This document shows positions 24,298 to 32,500 of a DNA stretch of 64,000 bases, piece by piece (position 1 is the first letter of the stretch; every line of letters begins with the position of its first letter). Made by a program: the position numbers and the translations under genes. Where the stretch lies: NCBI GenBank assembly GCA_035468985.1, contig DATISF010000076.1, positions 62,001 through 126,000 on the forward strand, in the 5' to 3' direction. The notes under the pieces are model-generated. The model made no database searches and was not told the DNA's origin. It saw nothing but the letters and a program-made list of their open reading frames with translations. Source of the stretch: DASVHS01 sp035468985. Lineage in GTDB: Bacteria; Acidobacteriota; Thermoanaerobaculia; Gp7-AA8.

Positions 24298-24890
24298 GCC
24301 GTTCTCGCAGTCCGCCTTCCGAGAAAGAGGCCGATGAGCAGGGCGATCAGGGCCGCGACCGGAACGGCGATGTACATGGCCTTTTTCGTGGAGTCGAGCA
24401 GCGGATTGTCGAACAGGTTCGACGAGGCGTGCACGCTCGCAATCAGCCACCGGCCGTTCTCGTTGACGAGCGTCGCGCTCCACCGTCCGCGAAGCGTGAA
24501 CTTCTGTCCGCCGCGCAGATCGAACTGTTCGACGGAGCTGCCGTAGGCGACGCCGGTGTTTTCTCCGTACAGCGTCGTCAGCTCGTCGACGTTGAGATCG
24601 GCGTGATAACCGAGGACGACGTGGTTCGGCGACTTGGTCATGCGCTCGAGGTACGCGCGCACACCCTGCGGCCCGCGACTCACCTCGGCGTTCTGCCACG
24701 TCACGATGACGTTCGGATGCAGCTCGCGAAGGATGCCGTCGATGTCGTTCTTGTTCATGGCCACGAGCAGCCGGCCCCGCAAATCGCGCAGCGCCTGATG
24801 AATCTCGTGATGCGGTTCGGCCGCCGTTTGCGCGATTGCCGGAAGCGCGCTGACAAAGAGCACCAGGGAAAGAGTCTTCATCATCTTCAT
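24294..24890 (-). CDS. Secreted NTF2-like (SnoaL/DUF4440) protein with C-terminal anchor
   Basis: A 198-residue protein. Signal peptide MKMMKTLSLVLFVSALPAIA; an NTF2-like cone domain (~30-150) with LRGRLLVAMNKNDIDGILRE, HPNVIVTWQNAEVSRGPQGV and RGRWSATLVNENGRWLIASV, typical of SnoaL/DUF4440 cyclase- or isomerase-like folds. It is followed by a single transmembrane helix (AVPVAALIALLIGLFLGRR) at the C-terminus. The protein would therefore be membrane-anchored and periplasmic. It overlaps its neighbours by 4 bp on both sides, tying it to the Rieske oxygenase and the hydrolase. The role could be binding or isomerising a lipophilic intermediate. Confidence 0.8.
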   Translation of the reverse strand: MKMMKTLSLVLFVSALPAIAQTAAEPHHEIHQALRDLRGRLLVAMNKNDIDGILRELHPNVIVTWQNAEVSRGPQGVRAYLERMTKSPNHVVLGYHADLNVDELTTLYGENTGVAYGSSVEQFDLRGGQKFTLRGRWSATLVNENGRWLIASVHASSNLFDNPLLDSTKKAMYIAVPVAALIALLIGLFLGRRTARTA

Positions 24891-25843
24891 ACCGTCTCTC
24901 CTGCTCCGCAGAGTCCCGCCAGGAAATCGAAATAGTCCTTGAGTGGGGCATCGCTTTCGACGAAGCGATCGGTCACCGGCACCGTTCTGCCGAGGGACCG
25001 GTTCTCCTCGATGAGGTAGGCCTGGGTGAAGAAGCGCCGTAATTCCAGCTCGAGCCGCGACGAACCGGCGCCGTACGCGATCCCCTCGCACAGGGTTTCG
25101 CGCCGGCTGATCGGCCGCATGATCATCATGAAGCGGCTGGTGAATTTCTGGAAATGCGCAGTGATCAGCGCGAACGTGCCGCCGTAGATGACGAGCGACG
25201 CGCTGACCTCCCTGCCCCCGACGACGGTCAGCACCTTGTCTCGCCAGTTTTTCGCGACGATCTCCGCGCGATACCGGTTGCGGCGCACATGCGGTGCCGG
25301 CGTGTCAATGAGCGGCGGTTCGAGCAGCCGGCGATCATGAACGTAAAGGAAGTGCTGCAGATCGAAGGCGTGGCCGGTGACGCACGGCCAGAAGCATTCC
25401 GCGGTGAACTCGAACGATCGGCTCGCCGAGAGAGCGCCGGGCTCGACGCCATCGAACCACGGCAACGAAAACGCCGGCGTGGGACCGTTGAAGACAAACA
25501 GGTATCCGTGTCGCTCCTCGACCGCGTACGTCTTCTGCCTGGCGAACTCCGGGATCGGACATCCGGACGGAATCTCGACGCAGGTTCCGTCGCGGCCGTA
25601 ACGCCAGCCGTGGTACGGGCACTGAAGCGTCTCGCCCACCACACGCCCATTGGCGAGGTTCGCGGCGAAGTGCGAGCAGCGCGCATCCATCGCGGCGAGC
25701 CTGCCGCTTTCGGTGCGGAACACGACGATGTCGCGCCCGAACATGTTTCTGATCACCGGACGCTGGCCCATGTCGCGCGATTCGCCGAACAGGTACCAGG
25801 ACGCCGGATACAGAGGAAGGGCAAGGTCCATTTCATTCCGCAT
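24887..25843 (-). CDS. Rieske non-heme iron oxygenase
   Basis: Ring-hydroxylating-type oxygenase alpha subunit, 318 residues. The Rieske [2Fe-2S] ligands are C56-x-H58 and C75-x-x-H78 (CPYHGW). The mononuclear iron site is indicated by D161-x-x-H164-x4-H169 in FDLQHFLYVHD. It has the short PaO/VanA-like form and no separate beta subunit. These enzymes hydroxylate, demethylate or desaturate sterols, chlorophyll catabolites and other lipophilic substrates using electrons from a reductase not seen here. ATG 25843 is chosen: AGGAGG lies seven bases upstream, and it overlaps the end of the PAP2 gene by 11 bp. Confidence 0.92.
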   Translation of the reverse strand: MRNEMDLALPLYPASWYLFGESRDMGQRPVIRNMFGRDIVVFRTESGRLAAMDARCSHFAANLANGRVVGETLQCPYHGWRYGRDGTCVEIPSGCPIPEFARQKTYAVEERHGYLFVFNGPTPAFSLPWFDGVEPGALSASRSFEFTAECFWPCVTGHAFDLQHFLYVHDRRLLEPPLIDTPAPHVRRNRYRAEIVAKNWRDKVLTVVGGREVSASLVIYGGTFALITAHFQKFTSRFMMIMRPISRRETLCEGIAYGAGSSRLELELRRFFTQAYLIEENRSLGRTVPVTDRFVESDAPLKDYFDFLAGLCGAGETV

Positions 25844-26486
25844 GCATTTGCCTCCTCGCAAAGAGCAGAGGAACCGAATCCGTCAGCCGGAGCACGCCCC
25901 AGGCGAGCGCGGCGCCCGTCACGGCGTCGAGCACGTGATGCTGGTGCGTCAGCAGAGTCGAGAGCACGAGCGCGCATCCCCACATCGCGAGCGCGATCCG
26001 CACGAGACGCGATTTGCCGGCCTGGTAATGACCGAGGCAGATCACGGCGAGCGCCACGTGAAGTGAAGGGACGAGGTTGTAATCGAGATTGAGCCGGTCC
26101 GAGGCTTCGAACAGCTGCTTCAAAGGACCGCTCACAACCGAAGGAGCGAATCCGAGCTCCGCGGGAACGAGCAGAAAAACCGCGCCGGCCACGACGATCG
26201 CGGTCGAGATGCCCAGCGCCAGCTCATTCACGCGCTGGCGCGTTCGGATGACGAACGGCGCGATCAGAAGAACGAGGTACAGCGAGTCGTAGACGACGAT
26301 CATCGACGGCCAGAGCGGGATCGCCAGCTCCTGCGGCAGGAACAGATGCAGATGGCTCACGCGGCGGCCGGTGACGAAGTCCGCGCCGAAATACACGGCG
26401 ACGAACAAGACATCGATCAGCGCCGAAAGCAACGCCGTGTACGCGACATGCCTCCATCCCGGCCAGGCCAGGAATCGCTCGTTCAC
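25833..26486 (-). CDS. PAP2-superfamily membrane phosphatase/transferase
   Basis: A 217-residue integral-membrane protein with about six hydrophobic segments. Conserved PAP2 blocks: NLVPSLHVALAV (domain 2, active-site S-x-H) and STLLTHQHHVLDAVTG (domain 3, H-x3-D). The first domain (K-x6-R-P) is weak, as in inositol-phosphorylceramide-synthase (AUR1)-like members that transfer a head group. The start is GTG 26486, overlapping the desaturase stop as GTGA. In this operon it may dephosphorylate a lipid phosphate or attach a head group to the modified acyl product. Confidence 0.87.
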   Translation of the reverse strand: MNERFLAWPGWRHVAYTALLSALIDVLFVAVYFGADFVTGRRVSHLHLFLPQELAIPLWPSMIVVYDSLYLVLLIAPFVIRTRQRVNELALGISTAIVVAGAVFLLVPAELGFAPSVVSGPLKQLFEASDRLNLDYNLVPSLHVALAVICLGHYQAGKSRLVRIALAMWGCALVLSTLLTHQHHVLDAVTGAALAWGVLRLTDSVPLLFARRQMHAE

Positions 26487-27397
26487 GATTTCTCCGGCAG
26501 GGGGCGCGGACCACGCCACATCCTCAGATACATCCGCAGGAACGACGGCCGCGGCTCTGCCCGGTCGACGAAACGCGGCAGATGAATCCACGGGATCTTC
26601 GGATTCTCATGATGGGCGCGATGGTGGTGATAGTTGAGGAAGAGAAACTGCACGACCGGATTGACGCGCAGGTTCCAGGCACCGCGCGTGACGTCGAGCG
26701 GCGACCAGGCGTGATCGGCGTACTGCAGCGAGCTCCAGTTGATCGCGAAGGCGCCGTAGCAAAGCGCCCACGCCGTCCAGTTCAGATCGAGCATCAGGAA
26801 GAGTGCGGTCTGCCAGGCGATCGCGAAGACGATCTCCGCTCGCACCATGCCGCGCGGAAGGCGCTCGACCTCCGCGACCATCGCGTCCGTTCCCGATTGC
26901 CGGCTCCATTTCGCATCGTCGCTCTGGATGAGATCCGACGAGAACAGCGAAGGCGCGACCAGGTAGAGCAGGCAGGAGAGCGGCGGCAGAAACCAGTAGA
27001 AGCCGGTGAGGATGCCGTACCACTGGATGTTCTTCAGGAATGCGTTGTCGCCGGGGCACAGATAGTCGAAACGTTCCGCGCGCGATCGATTTCTGGCGTG
27101 ATGGCCGAGGTGGAACAGGCGCTGGAGGGTGAACGAAGTCGGGAAGAAAGCGGCGAGCCAGCGCCCGAAGAAGCGGTTGACGCGCGTAGAATCGTGAAAC
27201 ACCCCGTGAACGGATTCGTGCAGCAGCGAGAAGATCGTGTTGCCCACGTATGAGAAGGCCACCGCTCCGGCGATCCGGAGGGCGATGTCCTCGCTGTGCG
27301 CGACGAGATCGAGCAGCGCGCATGCCGCAGAAGCCGACAGAAACGCCAGGACGATATTCAGGCGATTCGGAATCGGCAGCGCAGCGCCCTCGGTCAT
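26483..27397 (-). CDS. Fatty-acid desaturase
   Basis: Membrane di-iron desaturase, 304 residues. Three histidine boxes are present: H60-E-S-V-H64, H96-x-x-H99-H100, and a late NYHHHRAHHE. Four hydrophobic segments surround them. The family inserts double bonds or hydroxyl groups in fatty-acyl lipids or carotenoids using O2. ATG 27397 overlaps the TetR stop as ATGA, so TetR and desaturase are translationally coupled. A longer in-frame extension to 27787 runs antisense through TetR and is not real. It is the first enzyme of the minus-strand operon. Confidence 0.92.
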   Translation of the reverse strand: MTEGAALPIPNRLNIVLAFLSASAACALLDLVAHSEDIALRIAGAVAFSYVGNTIFSLLHESVHGVFHDSTRVNRFFGRWLAAFFPTSFTLQRLFHLGHHARNRSRAERFDYLCPGDNAFLKNIQWYGILTGFYWFLPPLSCLLYLVAPSLFSSDLIQSDDAKWSRQSGTDAMVAEVERLPRGMVRAEIVFAIAWQTALFLMLDLNWTAWALCYGAFAINWSSLQYADHAWSPLDVTRGAWNLRVNPVVQFLFLNYHHHRAHHENPKIPWIHLPRFVDRAEPRPSFLRMYLRMWRGPRPLPEKS

Positions 27398-27984
27398 GGC
27401 GATCTCCGTCGTTTGGGAATCAGCGTGCGTTCGGCATGGGCGACGTAGGCCTGCAGCTCGCGGCCGGTGCGCACGCCTTCGATCGACTGACGTCGCAGAT
27501 GAATCATCCCGAGGTACGCGGTGTACGCGAGCAGCGCCCGCTCCTTCGCTCCCGCCGGCGCGAATCCAAGTTCGCGATAGGCAGCAGCGAGGAAACGGAT
27601 GCGGCGCTGCGAAACGCGGCGGAGAACCTGGGCCACGGCCGGATCCGCCGACGTGGCGGTGAGCGTGACGTACAAGGCCTGCGATCTCTCGAGCCGGATT
27701 GCTTCCTCGAATGCCGACCGCAGACGTCGCGCCGGATCGGAGATCTTCGCCAGCTCGTCGAGCGTCTCGCGATCGGCCGCCTCCCATCGCCGCAGCGCCG
27801 ACGCAATCAGGGAGTCGATGCTGTCGAAATGCCAGTAGAAGCTGCCCTTGGTCACGCCGAGAGACTCGGCCAGGGCGGGAATGGTCAGCGTGCGGAGGCC
27901 TGAGGCGGCGACCGTCTCCAGCGCGGCCTCTTCCCAGTTGGCGGCATGCAGGCGCTCATACCGTACCGGTCGGTATTGATCCAT
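27394..27984 (-). CDS. TetR-family repressor of divergent operons
   Basis: A 196-residue regulator. The N-terminal helix-turn-helix is clear (WEEAALETVAASGLRTLTIP, then LAESLGVTKGSFYWHF). The remainder is the helical ligand-binding and dimer domain. It heads the minus-strand operon, and its start codon sits within a perfect palindrome, with a second palindrome inside its first codons, so it very likely represses itself and the operon reading the other way. The ligand is probably the pathway product or an acyl intermediate, by analogy with TetR regulators of lipid and antibiotic genes. Confidence 0.93.
   Translation of the reverse strand: MDQYRPVRYERLHAANWEEAALETVAASGLRTLTIPALAESLGVTKGSFYWHFDSIDSLIASALRRWEAADRETLDELAKISDPARRLRSAFEEAIRLERSQALYVTLTATSADPAVAQVLRRVSQRRIRFLAAAYRELGFAPAGAKERALLAYTAYLGMIHLRRQSIEGVRTGRELQAYVAHAERTLIPKRRRSP
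27958..27976. promoter_or_regulatory. TetR operator O1 (ATACCGTACCGGTCGGTAT)
   Basis: Inverted repeat with ATACCG/CGGTAT arms separated by seven bases, lying in codons 3-9 of the TetR gene. It shares its arms with the palindrome 7 bp away at 27983-27996. Position and symmetry fit binding by the TetR-family product encoded here. Confidence 0.65.
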
Positions 27985-27996
27985 ACCGTGCGGTAT
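27983..27996. promoter_or_regulatory. TetR operator O2 (ATACCGTGCGGTAT)
   Basis: Perfect 6-bp arms around a TG centre, extended to 7 bp with the flanking C and G. It overlaps the start codon of the TetR gene and lies ~37 bp upstream of the first plus-strand radical SAM gene, where a bound repressor would block both promoters. The whole divergent spacer is only 48 bp. Confidence 0.75.
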
Positions 27997-28032
27997 GGTA
28001 CGCTTCTCGGCACCGGCTCACAAGAGGTGATC

Positions 28033-29382
28033 ATGGCAACTGGAGACGGGAAGCTGCGCATCGCCCTCATCTCCCCACGCGGTCCGCTTTACCGGCATCG
28101 CAGCGGGATCTGGAAGAAGTCGCTGCGTTACGCGCCGCTGACGCTCACCACGCTCGCCTCGCTCGTTCCTCCCGAGATCGACGCCGAGGTCATCCTGATG
28201 GATGAAGGCATCCGCGATCTCGACCTCGATCGCGACGTCGATCTCGCCGCGATCAGCATCATCACCGGCACCGCGCCGCGCGGATACGAGCTCGCTGCAA
28301 AATTTCGCGCGCGCGGCGTCAAGATCGCCATCGGCGGTGTTCACGCCACGCTCGTCCCCGAAGAGGCGCAACAACACTGCGATGCGCTCGTCGTCGGTTA
28401 TGCCGAGGAGAGCTGGCCACGCCTGCTGCGGGACCTGAAGGCCGGGCGGATGCAGCGCCGCTACGACCAATCGCCGGACCTGAAGCTCGCAAATCTGCCG
28501 ATACCCCGCCGCGAATTACTGCCGGCGAAGGACTACGTCACGCTGCACACGATCGAGGCCACGCGCGGCTGCATCCACAAGTGCGACTTCTGCGTCGTCC
28601 CGTCGGCCTGGGGAAGACCGCTGCAGAAGCCGATCGGAGATGTGATCGCCGACATCCGGCAGATGCGTCCGAGGAAGTTGATCTTTCTCGATCTGAACCT
28701 GATCTCCGATACCGACTATGCGAAGGAGCTGTTCCGCGCGCTGATCCCGCTTCGCGTGCATTGGGGTGGACTGGCCACCACGATGATCGCCTGGGATGAC
28801 GAGCTCCTCGGGCTCGCTGCCGAGAGCGGCTGCGCCGGCCTTCTCCTCGGATTCGAGTCTCTGTCCGACGCCGCCCTCGCTGAGAGCCGCAAGCAATTCA
28901 ACGCCCGCGTCGATTACCGCACCGTCATCGAGAAACTGCACGCACACGACATCGCCATCCAGGGATGCTTCGTCTTCGGATTCGACGGCGACACCGAGGA
29001 AGTCTTCGAGCGGACGGCGCAGTTCGCGATCGACTCGCACATCGACCTTCCCCGCTTCGCGATCCTCACTCCGTTTCCCGGCACTCCGCTTCACGAACGC
29101 CTCGCGCGCGAAGGGCGCATCCTCACAACCGACTGGAGCTTCTACGACGGACAGCACGTCGTCTACCACCCGGCACTGCTGACGCCGGAGCAACTGCAGC
29201 GAGGAACGGAACGCGCCTGGAAAATGGCCTACAGCTACAACGGAATCGCGCGGCGTCTCGCCGGCGCACGCGTCCGGCTCGGCATCTCCATTCCCGCGAA
29301 CCTCGGCTATCGCTTCTACGCCCATCATCTGAATCGCTACTACACGTGCGACTGGTCGCTTCCGGCCCGCCGCGCGGCATGA
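28033..29382 (+). CDS. B12-binding radical SAM enzyme 1
   Basis: A 449-residue class-B (cobalamin) radical SAM protein. Residues ~8-140 form a Rossmann-like B12 domain (LRIALISPRG, AISIITGTAPRGYEL, IGGVHATLVPEEA). The radical SAM core follows, with cluster ligands C180-x3-C184-x2-C187 (CIHKCDFC) and LLLGFESLSDAALAE, and a C-terminal DUF4070-like region. Such enzymes methylate unactivated carbons or perform ring and lipid rearrangements (for example HpnP). ATG 28033 has AGAGGTG seven bases upstream; the longer frame to 27946 crosses the operators. It is the first gene of the plus-strand operon. Confidence 0.92.
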   Translation: MATGDGKLRIALISPRGPLYRHRSGIWKKSLRYAPLTLTTLASLVPPEIDAEVILMDEGIRDLDLDRDVDLAAISIITGTAPRGYELAAKFRARGVKIAIGGVHATLVPEEAQQHCDALVVGYAEESWPRLLRDLKAGRMQRRYDQSPDLKLANLPIPRRELLPAKDYVTLHTIEATRGCIHKCDFCVVPSAWGRPLQKPIGDVIADIRQMRPRKLIFLDLNLISDTDYAKELFRALIPLRVHWGGLATTMIAWDDELLGLAAESGCAGLLLGFESLSDAALAESRKQFNARVDYRTVIEKLHAHDIAIQGCFVFGFDGDTEEVFERTAQFAIDSHIDLPRFAILTPFPGTPLHERLAREGRILTTDWSFYDGQHVVYHPALLTPEQLQRGTERAWKMAYSYNGIARRLAGARVRLGISIPANLGYRFYAHHLNRYYTCDWSLPARRAA

Positions 29383-29386
29383 GCTC

Positions 29387-30745
29387 ATGCGCGTCACTCT
29401 CGTACATCCGGCCATCGGTCATCGCATCGGCGACTCGTACATCCGCACGTGGCAGATGGAGCCGCTGGCGCCGGCGGCGCTGGCCGGACTGACGCCGTCC
29501 GACGTCGACGTCCGTTTCTACGACGATCGCCTCGAGACGATTCCGTACGACGAGCCGTCGGATCTCGTCGCCATCAGCGTCGAGACGTACACCGCGCGCC
29601 GTGCTTATGAAATCGCATCGGGGTACCGGCGCCGCGGCGTTCCTGTGGTCATGGGCGGCTTTCATACGACGCTCGTGCCGGACGAAGTCTCGCAATACGC
29701 GGAGTCGATCGTGATCGGCGAAGCCGAAGGCGTCTGGCCGCTCGTCGTCGACGACGCGCGCCACGGCCGTTTGCAACCGGTCTATCGCAGCGAGAAACGC
29801 CCTGCGCTCGCGCGCGCCTTTCCCGACCGCTCGATCTTCACCGGCAAGCGCTATCTGCCGCTCGGCCTCATCGAAGCGGGGCGCGGATGTCATTTCAAAT
29901 GCGACTTCTGCGCGATCCAGGCGTACTTCTCGAGCACGCAGACGCGGCGTCCACCCGAGGACGTTTGCGAGGAAGTCCGGCGGATGAAGAAGCCGCTGTA
30001 CTTCTTCGTCGACGACAACATCACGTCGAATCTCGACGAGGCCAAGGAGCTCTACCGGCAGCTCATTCCGCTCAAGATCCGCTGGGTCAGCCAGGCCAGC
30101 ATCAACATCGCGTTCGATGAAGAGCTGCTGCAATTGATCGCCGCAAGCGGTTGCCAGGGCCTTCTCATCGGATTCGAATCGCTCAATCCGGAGAACCTCC
30201 GGCAGATGCACAAGTCGTTCAACACGATGAAAGGCGGCTACGAGGTTGCGCTCGCGAACCTTCGCCGCCACGGCATCCGGCTGTACGCCACGTTCATCGT
30301 CGGCTACGACGGCGATTCACCTGAGGTGCTCCCGGAAGTCGTGGCGTTCGCGAAGCGGCATCGCTTCTACATCGTCGCCTTCAATCACCTCACGCCATTT
30401 CCGGGCACACCGCTGTACGACCGGCTGCAACGCGAGAATCGCCTGCTGTTCGATCGCTGGTGGCTCGATTCCGGGTATCGCTACGGCATGGTCCCGTTCA
30501 CGCCGAAGGGAATGACCGCCGACGACGTCAAGGAAGGCTGCATCTCCGCCCGCCGCGAGTTCTACAGCCTCGGCTCGATGTGGCGCCGCAGCATGGACCG
30601 GGTGAACAGCCGCTCGGCGTACATGTGGTCGAACTTCTTCGGCATCAACTGGATGATTCGCAAGGAGGTCACCCAGCGCCGCGACTATCCCCTCGGCGAC
30701 GAGTCCTTCCGCGGACCTCTGCTGCGCGTCGGAGGAAATGCATGA
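29387..30745 (+). CDS. B12-binding radical SAM enzyme 2
   Basis: A 452-residue paralogue of the preceding gene, starting 4 bp after it. Cobalamin-domain signatures: VAISVETYTARRAYEIA and MGGFHTTLVPDEV. Cluster ligands are C168-x3-C172-x2-C175 (CHFKCDFC). The core includes LLIGFESLNPENLRQMHKSF and the family-typical FNHLTPFPGTPLYDRL. Sequence differences from the first enzyme in the barrel and C-terminus suggest a different reaction position. Two such enzymes side by side imply successive radical modifications of one substrate. Confidence 0.92.
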   Translation: MRVTLVHPAIGHRIGDSYIRTWQMEPLAPAALAGLTPSDVDVRFYDDRLETIPYDEPSDLVAISVETYTARRAYEIASGYRRRGVPVVMGGFHTTLVPDEVSQYAESIVIGEAEGVWPLVVDDARHGRLQPVYRSEKRPALARAFPDRSIFTGKRYLPLGLIEAGRGCHFKCDFCAIQAYFSSTQTRRPPEDVCEEVRRMKKPLYFFVDDNITSNLDEAKELYRQLIPLKIRWVSQASINIAFDEELLQLIAASGCQGLLIGFESLNPENLRQMHKSFNTMKGGYEVALANLRRHGIRLYATFIVGYDGDSPEVLPEVVAFAKRHRFYIVAFNHLTPFPGTPLYDRLQRENRLLFDRWWLDSGYRYGMVPFTPKGMTADDVKEGCISARREFYSLGSMWRRSMDRVNSRSAYMWSNFFGINWMIRKEVTQRRDYPLGDESFRGPLLRVGGNA

Positions 30746-31800
30746 GCGAGGTCGTCTTCTCGATGGCAACGCACGACGACGACGCGGCCCTTCGCCGGCT
30801 GCTCGCTTCGAGCCCCATGCCTGGCCACATCCGGCTCCGGCTGGAACGCGAGCCCGATTACTTCGCAGGATGCGGGACGATGGGCTCGTTCACGCAGGTT
30901 CTCGTGGCCAGAGATGCCGAGCGCGTGGTGGGGCTCTCCTGCCGCGCGGTGCGAACGCTCTACGTCAACGGACAACCCGAGGATGTCGGTTACCTCGGTC
31001 ACTTGCGAGTGCAGCGTGAATATCAGGGACGATCGCTCGTCGTGCGCGGCTTCCGCCACCTGCACGAGCTGCACGCCGACCGGCGGGTGCGGGGATACCT
31101 GACGACGATCGTCGACGGCAATCGCGAGGCCGAGGGCGTTCTCGTGCGGCGGCGGCGAGGACCGATGCCGCGGTACCGTTTTCTCGATCGCCTGATCACG
31201 CTCGCGTTCGCCACTCCCAGCAGGCTGTTTCGCGGCGCACGTCGCGTGCGCGAGGAGCAGAGGGCCGATGTCGAAGCGTTCCTCGAACGCGAAGGACCGA
31301 GGCGGAACTTCTTTCCCGTCCTGCGTGACACGCCCGGGCTGACGGCGCGCGATTTCGTACTGGTGACCCGCAACGGCAGGATGGCCGGAGCGGCGGGGCT
31401 GTGGGACCAGAGCTCCGTCAAGCAGACGGTCATCGATGGCTACGACGGCCTACTTTCGGCGGCGCGACCGGTCTACAACTGCGCGGCACGCATCATCGGC
31501 CGGCCCCCGCTCCCCCGCCCCGGTGCTGCGCTCCGCGTCGCGTACGGAAGCTTCTTCTGCGCGATCGACCGGCAGGTCGTCCGCGAACTGCTCGAGGAGG
31601 TGCTTCTCCTGGCAGCGGAACGCGGACACGAGATGGTGCTGGTGGGATTCACGGAAAGCGATCCATCGCTCGAGGCGGCGCGGCAACTGCGCCACATTGA
31701 GTATCGAAGCAGCATCTACAGCGTCACCTGGGATGACGGAGAACACTTTCATGATCGACTCGACTCCAGGCCTCGATATCTCGAGCTCGCCACGCTCTGA
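30742..31800 (+). CDS. GNAT-like N-acyltransferase
   Basis: A 352-residue protein with an N-terminal GNAT fold (~1-150): VLVARDAERVVGLSCRAVR, then YLGHLRVQREYQGRSLVVRG, where VQREYQGRSL is the acyl-CoA pyrophosphate loop (R/Q-x-x-G-x-G/S). A second, more degenerate GNAT-like half follows (~210-340). ATG 30742 overlaps the preceding stop as ATGA; sequence upstream of it is antisense-like. In this operon it may acylate an amine made by the radical enzymes or by GH3 conjugation; substrate unknown. Confidence 0.8.
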   Translation: MSEVVFSMATHDDDAALRRLLASSPMPGHIRLRLEREPDYFAGCGTMGSFTQVLVARDAERVVGLSCRAVRTLYVNGQPEDVGYLGHLRVQREYQGRSLVVRGFRHLHELHADRRVRGYLTTIVDGNREAEGVLVRRRRGPMPRYRFLDRLITLAFATPSRLFRGARRVREEQRADVEAFLEREGPRRNFFPVLRDTPGLTARDFVLVTRNGRMAGAAGLWDQSSVKQTVIDGYDGLLSAARPVYNCAARIIGRPPLPRPGAALRVAYGSFFCAIDRQVVRELLEEVLLLAAERGHEMVLVGFTESDPSLEAARQLRHIEYRSSIYSVTWDDGEHFHDRLDSRPRYLELATL

Positions 31801-32500
31801 GCGCACGGCGCCGAAGGATTCCGGCGGCGGCTGTGTCATCGCCCGCACGTCTCTTTCGTCCGGCGAGCGCGATCAGATGTTCGCGCTGTTCAGCGACTAC
31901 TTCGCGCACGTCACGCGCGAGGTGTTCGAGCATGACCTGGACGAGAAGGACTGGGTGATCCTTCTCCGCGATGACGACGGATCGGTGAGCGGCTTCTCGA
32001 CACTGATGAGGCTCGACGTCGACGGCCACCCGGTCTTCTTTTCCGGCGACACGATCGTGGCGCGACACCGTCGCTCCACGACCGATCTGCCGCGCCTGTG
32101 GGTCAATCACATCCGCTCCGTTTCCGGAACGCTGGCGGGCGACATCTACTGGTTCCTCATCAGCTCCGGCTATCGCACGTACCGCTTTCTGCCGGTGTTC
32201 TTCCGGGAGTTTCATCCGCGTTTCGACGGATCGCCGGCGCAACTGAAGTCGATGCTCGACACGATCGCCAGCCGGCGATTCGGCGCGGCCTACGATCCGG
32301 CGAGCGGCATCGTTCATCTCCCGGCGCCCTCGCCGCTGCGCGATGCGGAAGACGATCTCGAGCAACGCGCACAGCACGATCCTCACGTGCGATTTTTCCT
32401 GGAGGCCAATCCCGGACACGCCGCCGGCGACGAGCTGGCATGCCTCGTCCGCGTGGCTCACGACAATCTCACGCCGGCGGGAGCAAGGATGCTGCGGTGA
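31751..32500 (+). CDS. Acetyltransferase-like protein of unknown substrate
   Basis: A 249-residue protein starting 50 bp inside the end of the previous gene. The N-terminus is unstructured. From ~35 on, a mixed fold appears with YFAHVTREVFEHDLDEKDWV, VSGFSTLMRLDVDGHPVFF and WVNHIRSVSGTLAGDIYWFL; it resembles a GNAT-type beta sheet without a clear CoA loop. I do not recognise a named family. The GTGA overlap with the GH3 gene means the two products are made together. Confidence 0.7.
   Translation: MIDSTPGLDISSSPRSERTAPKDSGGGCVIARTSLSSGERDQMFALFSDYFAHVTREVFEHDLDEKDWVILLRDDDGSVSGFSTLMRLDVDGHPVFFSGDTIVARHRRSTTDLPRLWVNHIRSVSGTLAGDIYWFLISSGYRTYRFLPVFFREFHPRFDGSPAQLKSMLDTIASRRFGAAYDPASGIVHLPAPSPLRDAEDDLEQRAQHDPHVRFFLEANPGHAAGDELACLVRVAHDNLTPAGARMLR

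Noticed and set aside
32098..32496. Extension of the GH3 protein by 133 N-terminal codons
   Set aside because: This part lies in another frame of the preceding gene, with Arg-rich sequence unlike GH3; the GTGA overlap at 32497 gives the normal family start.
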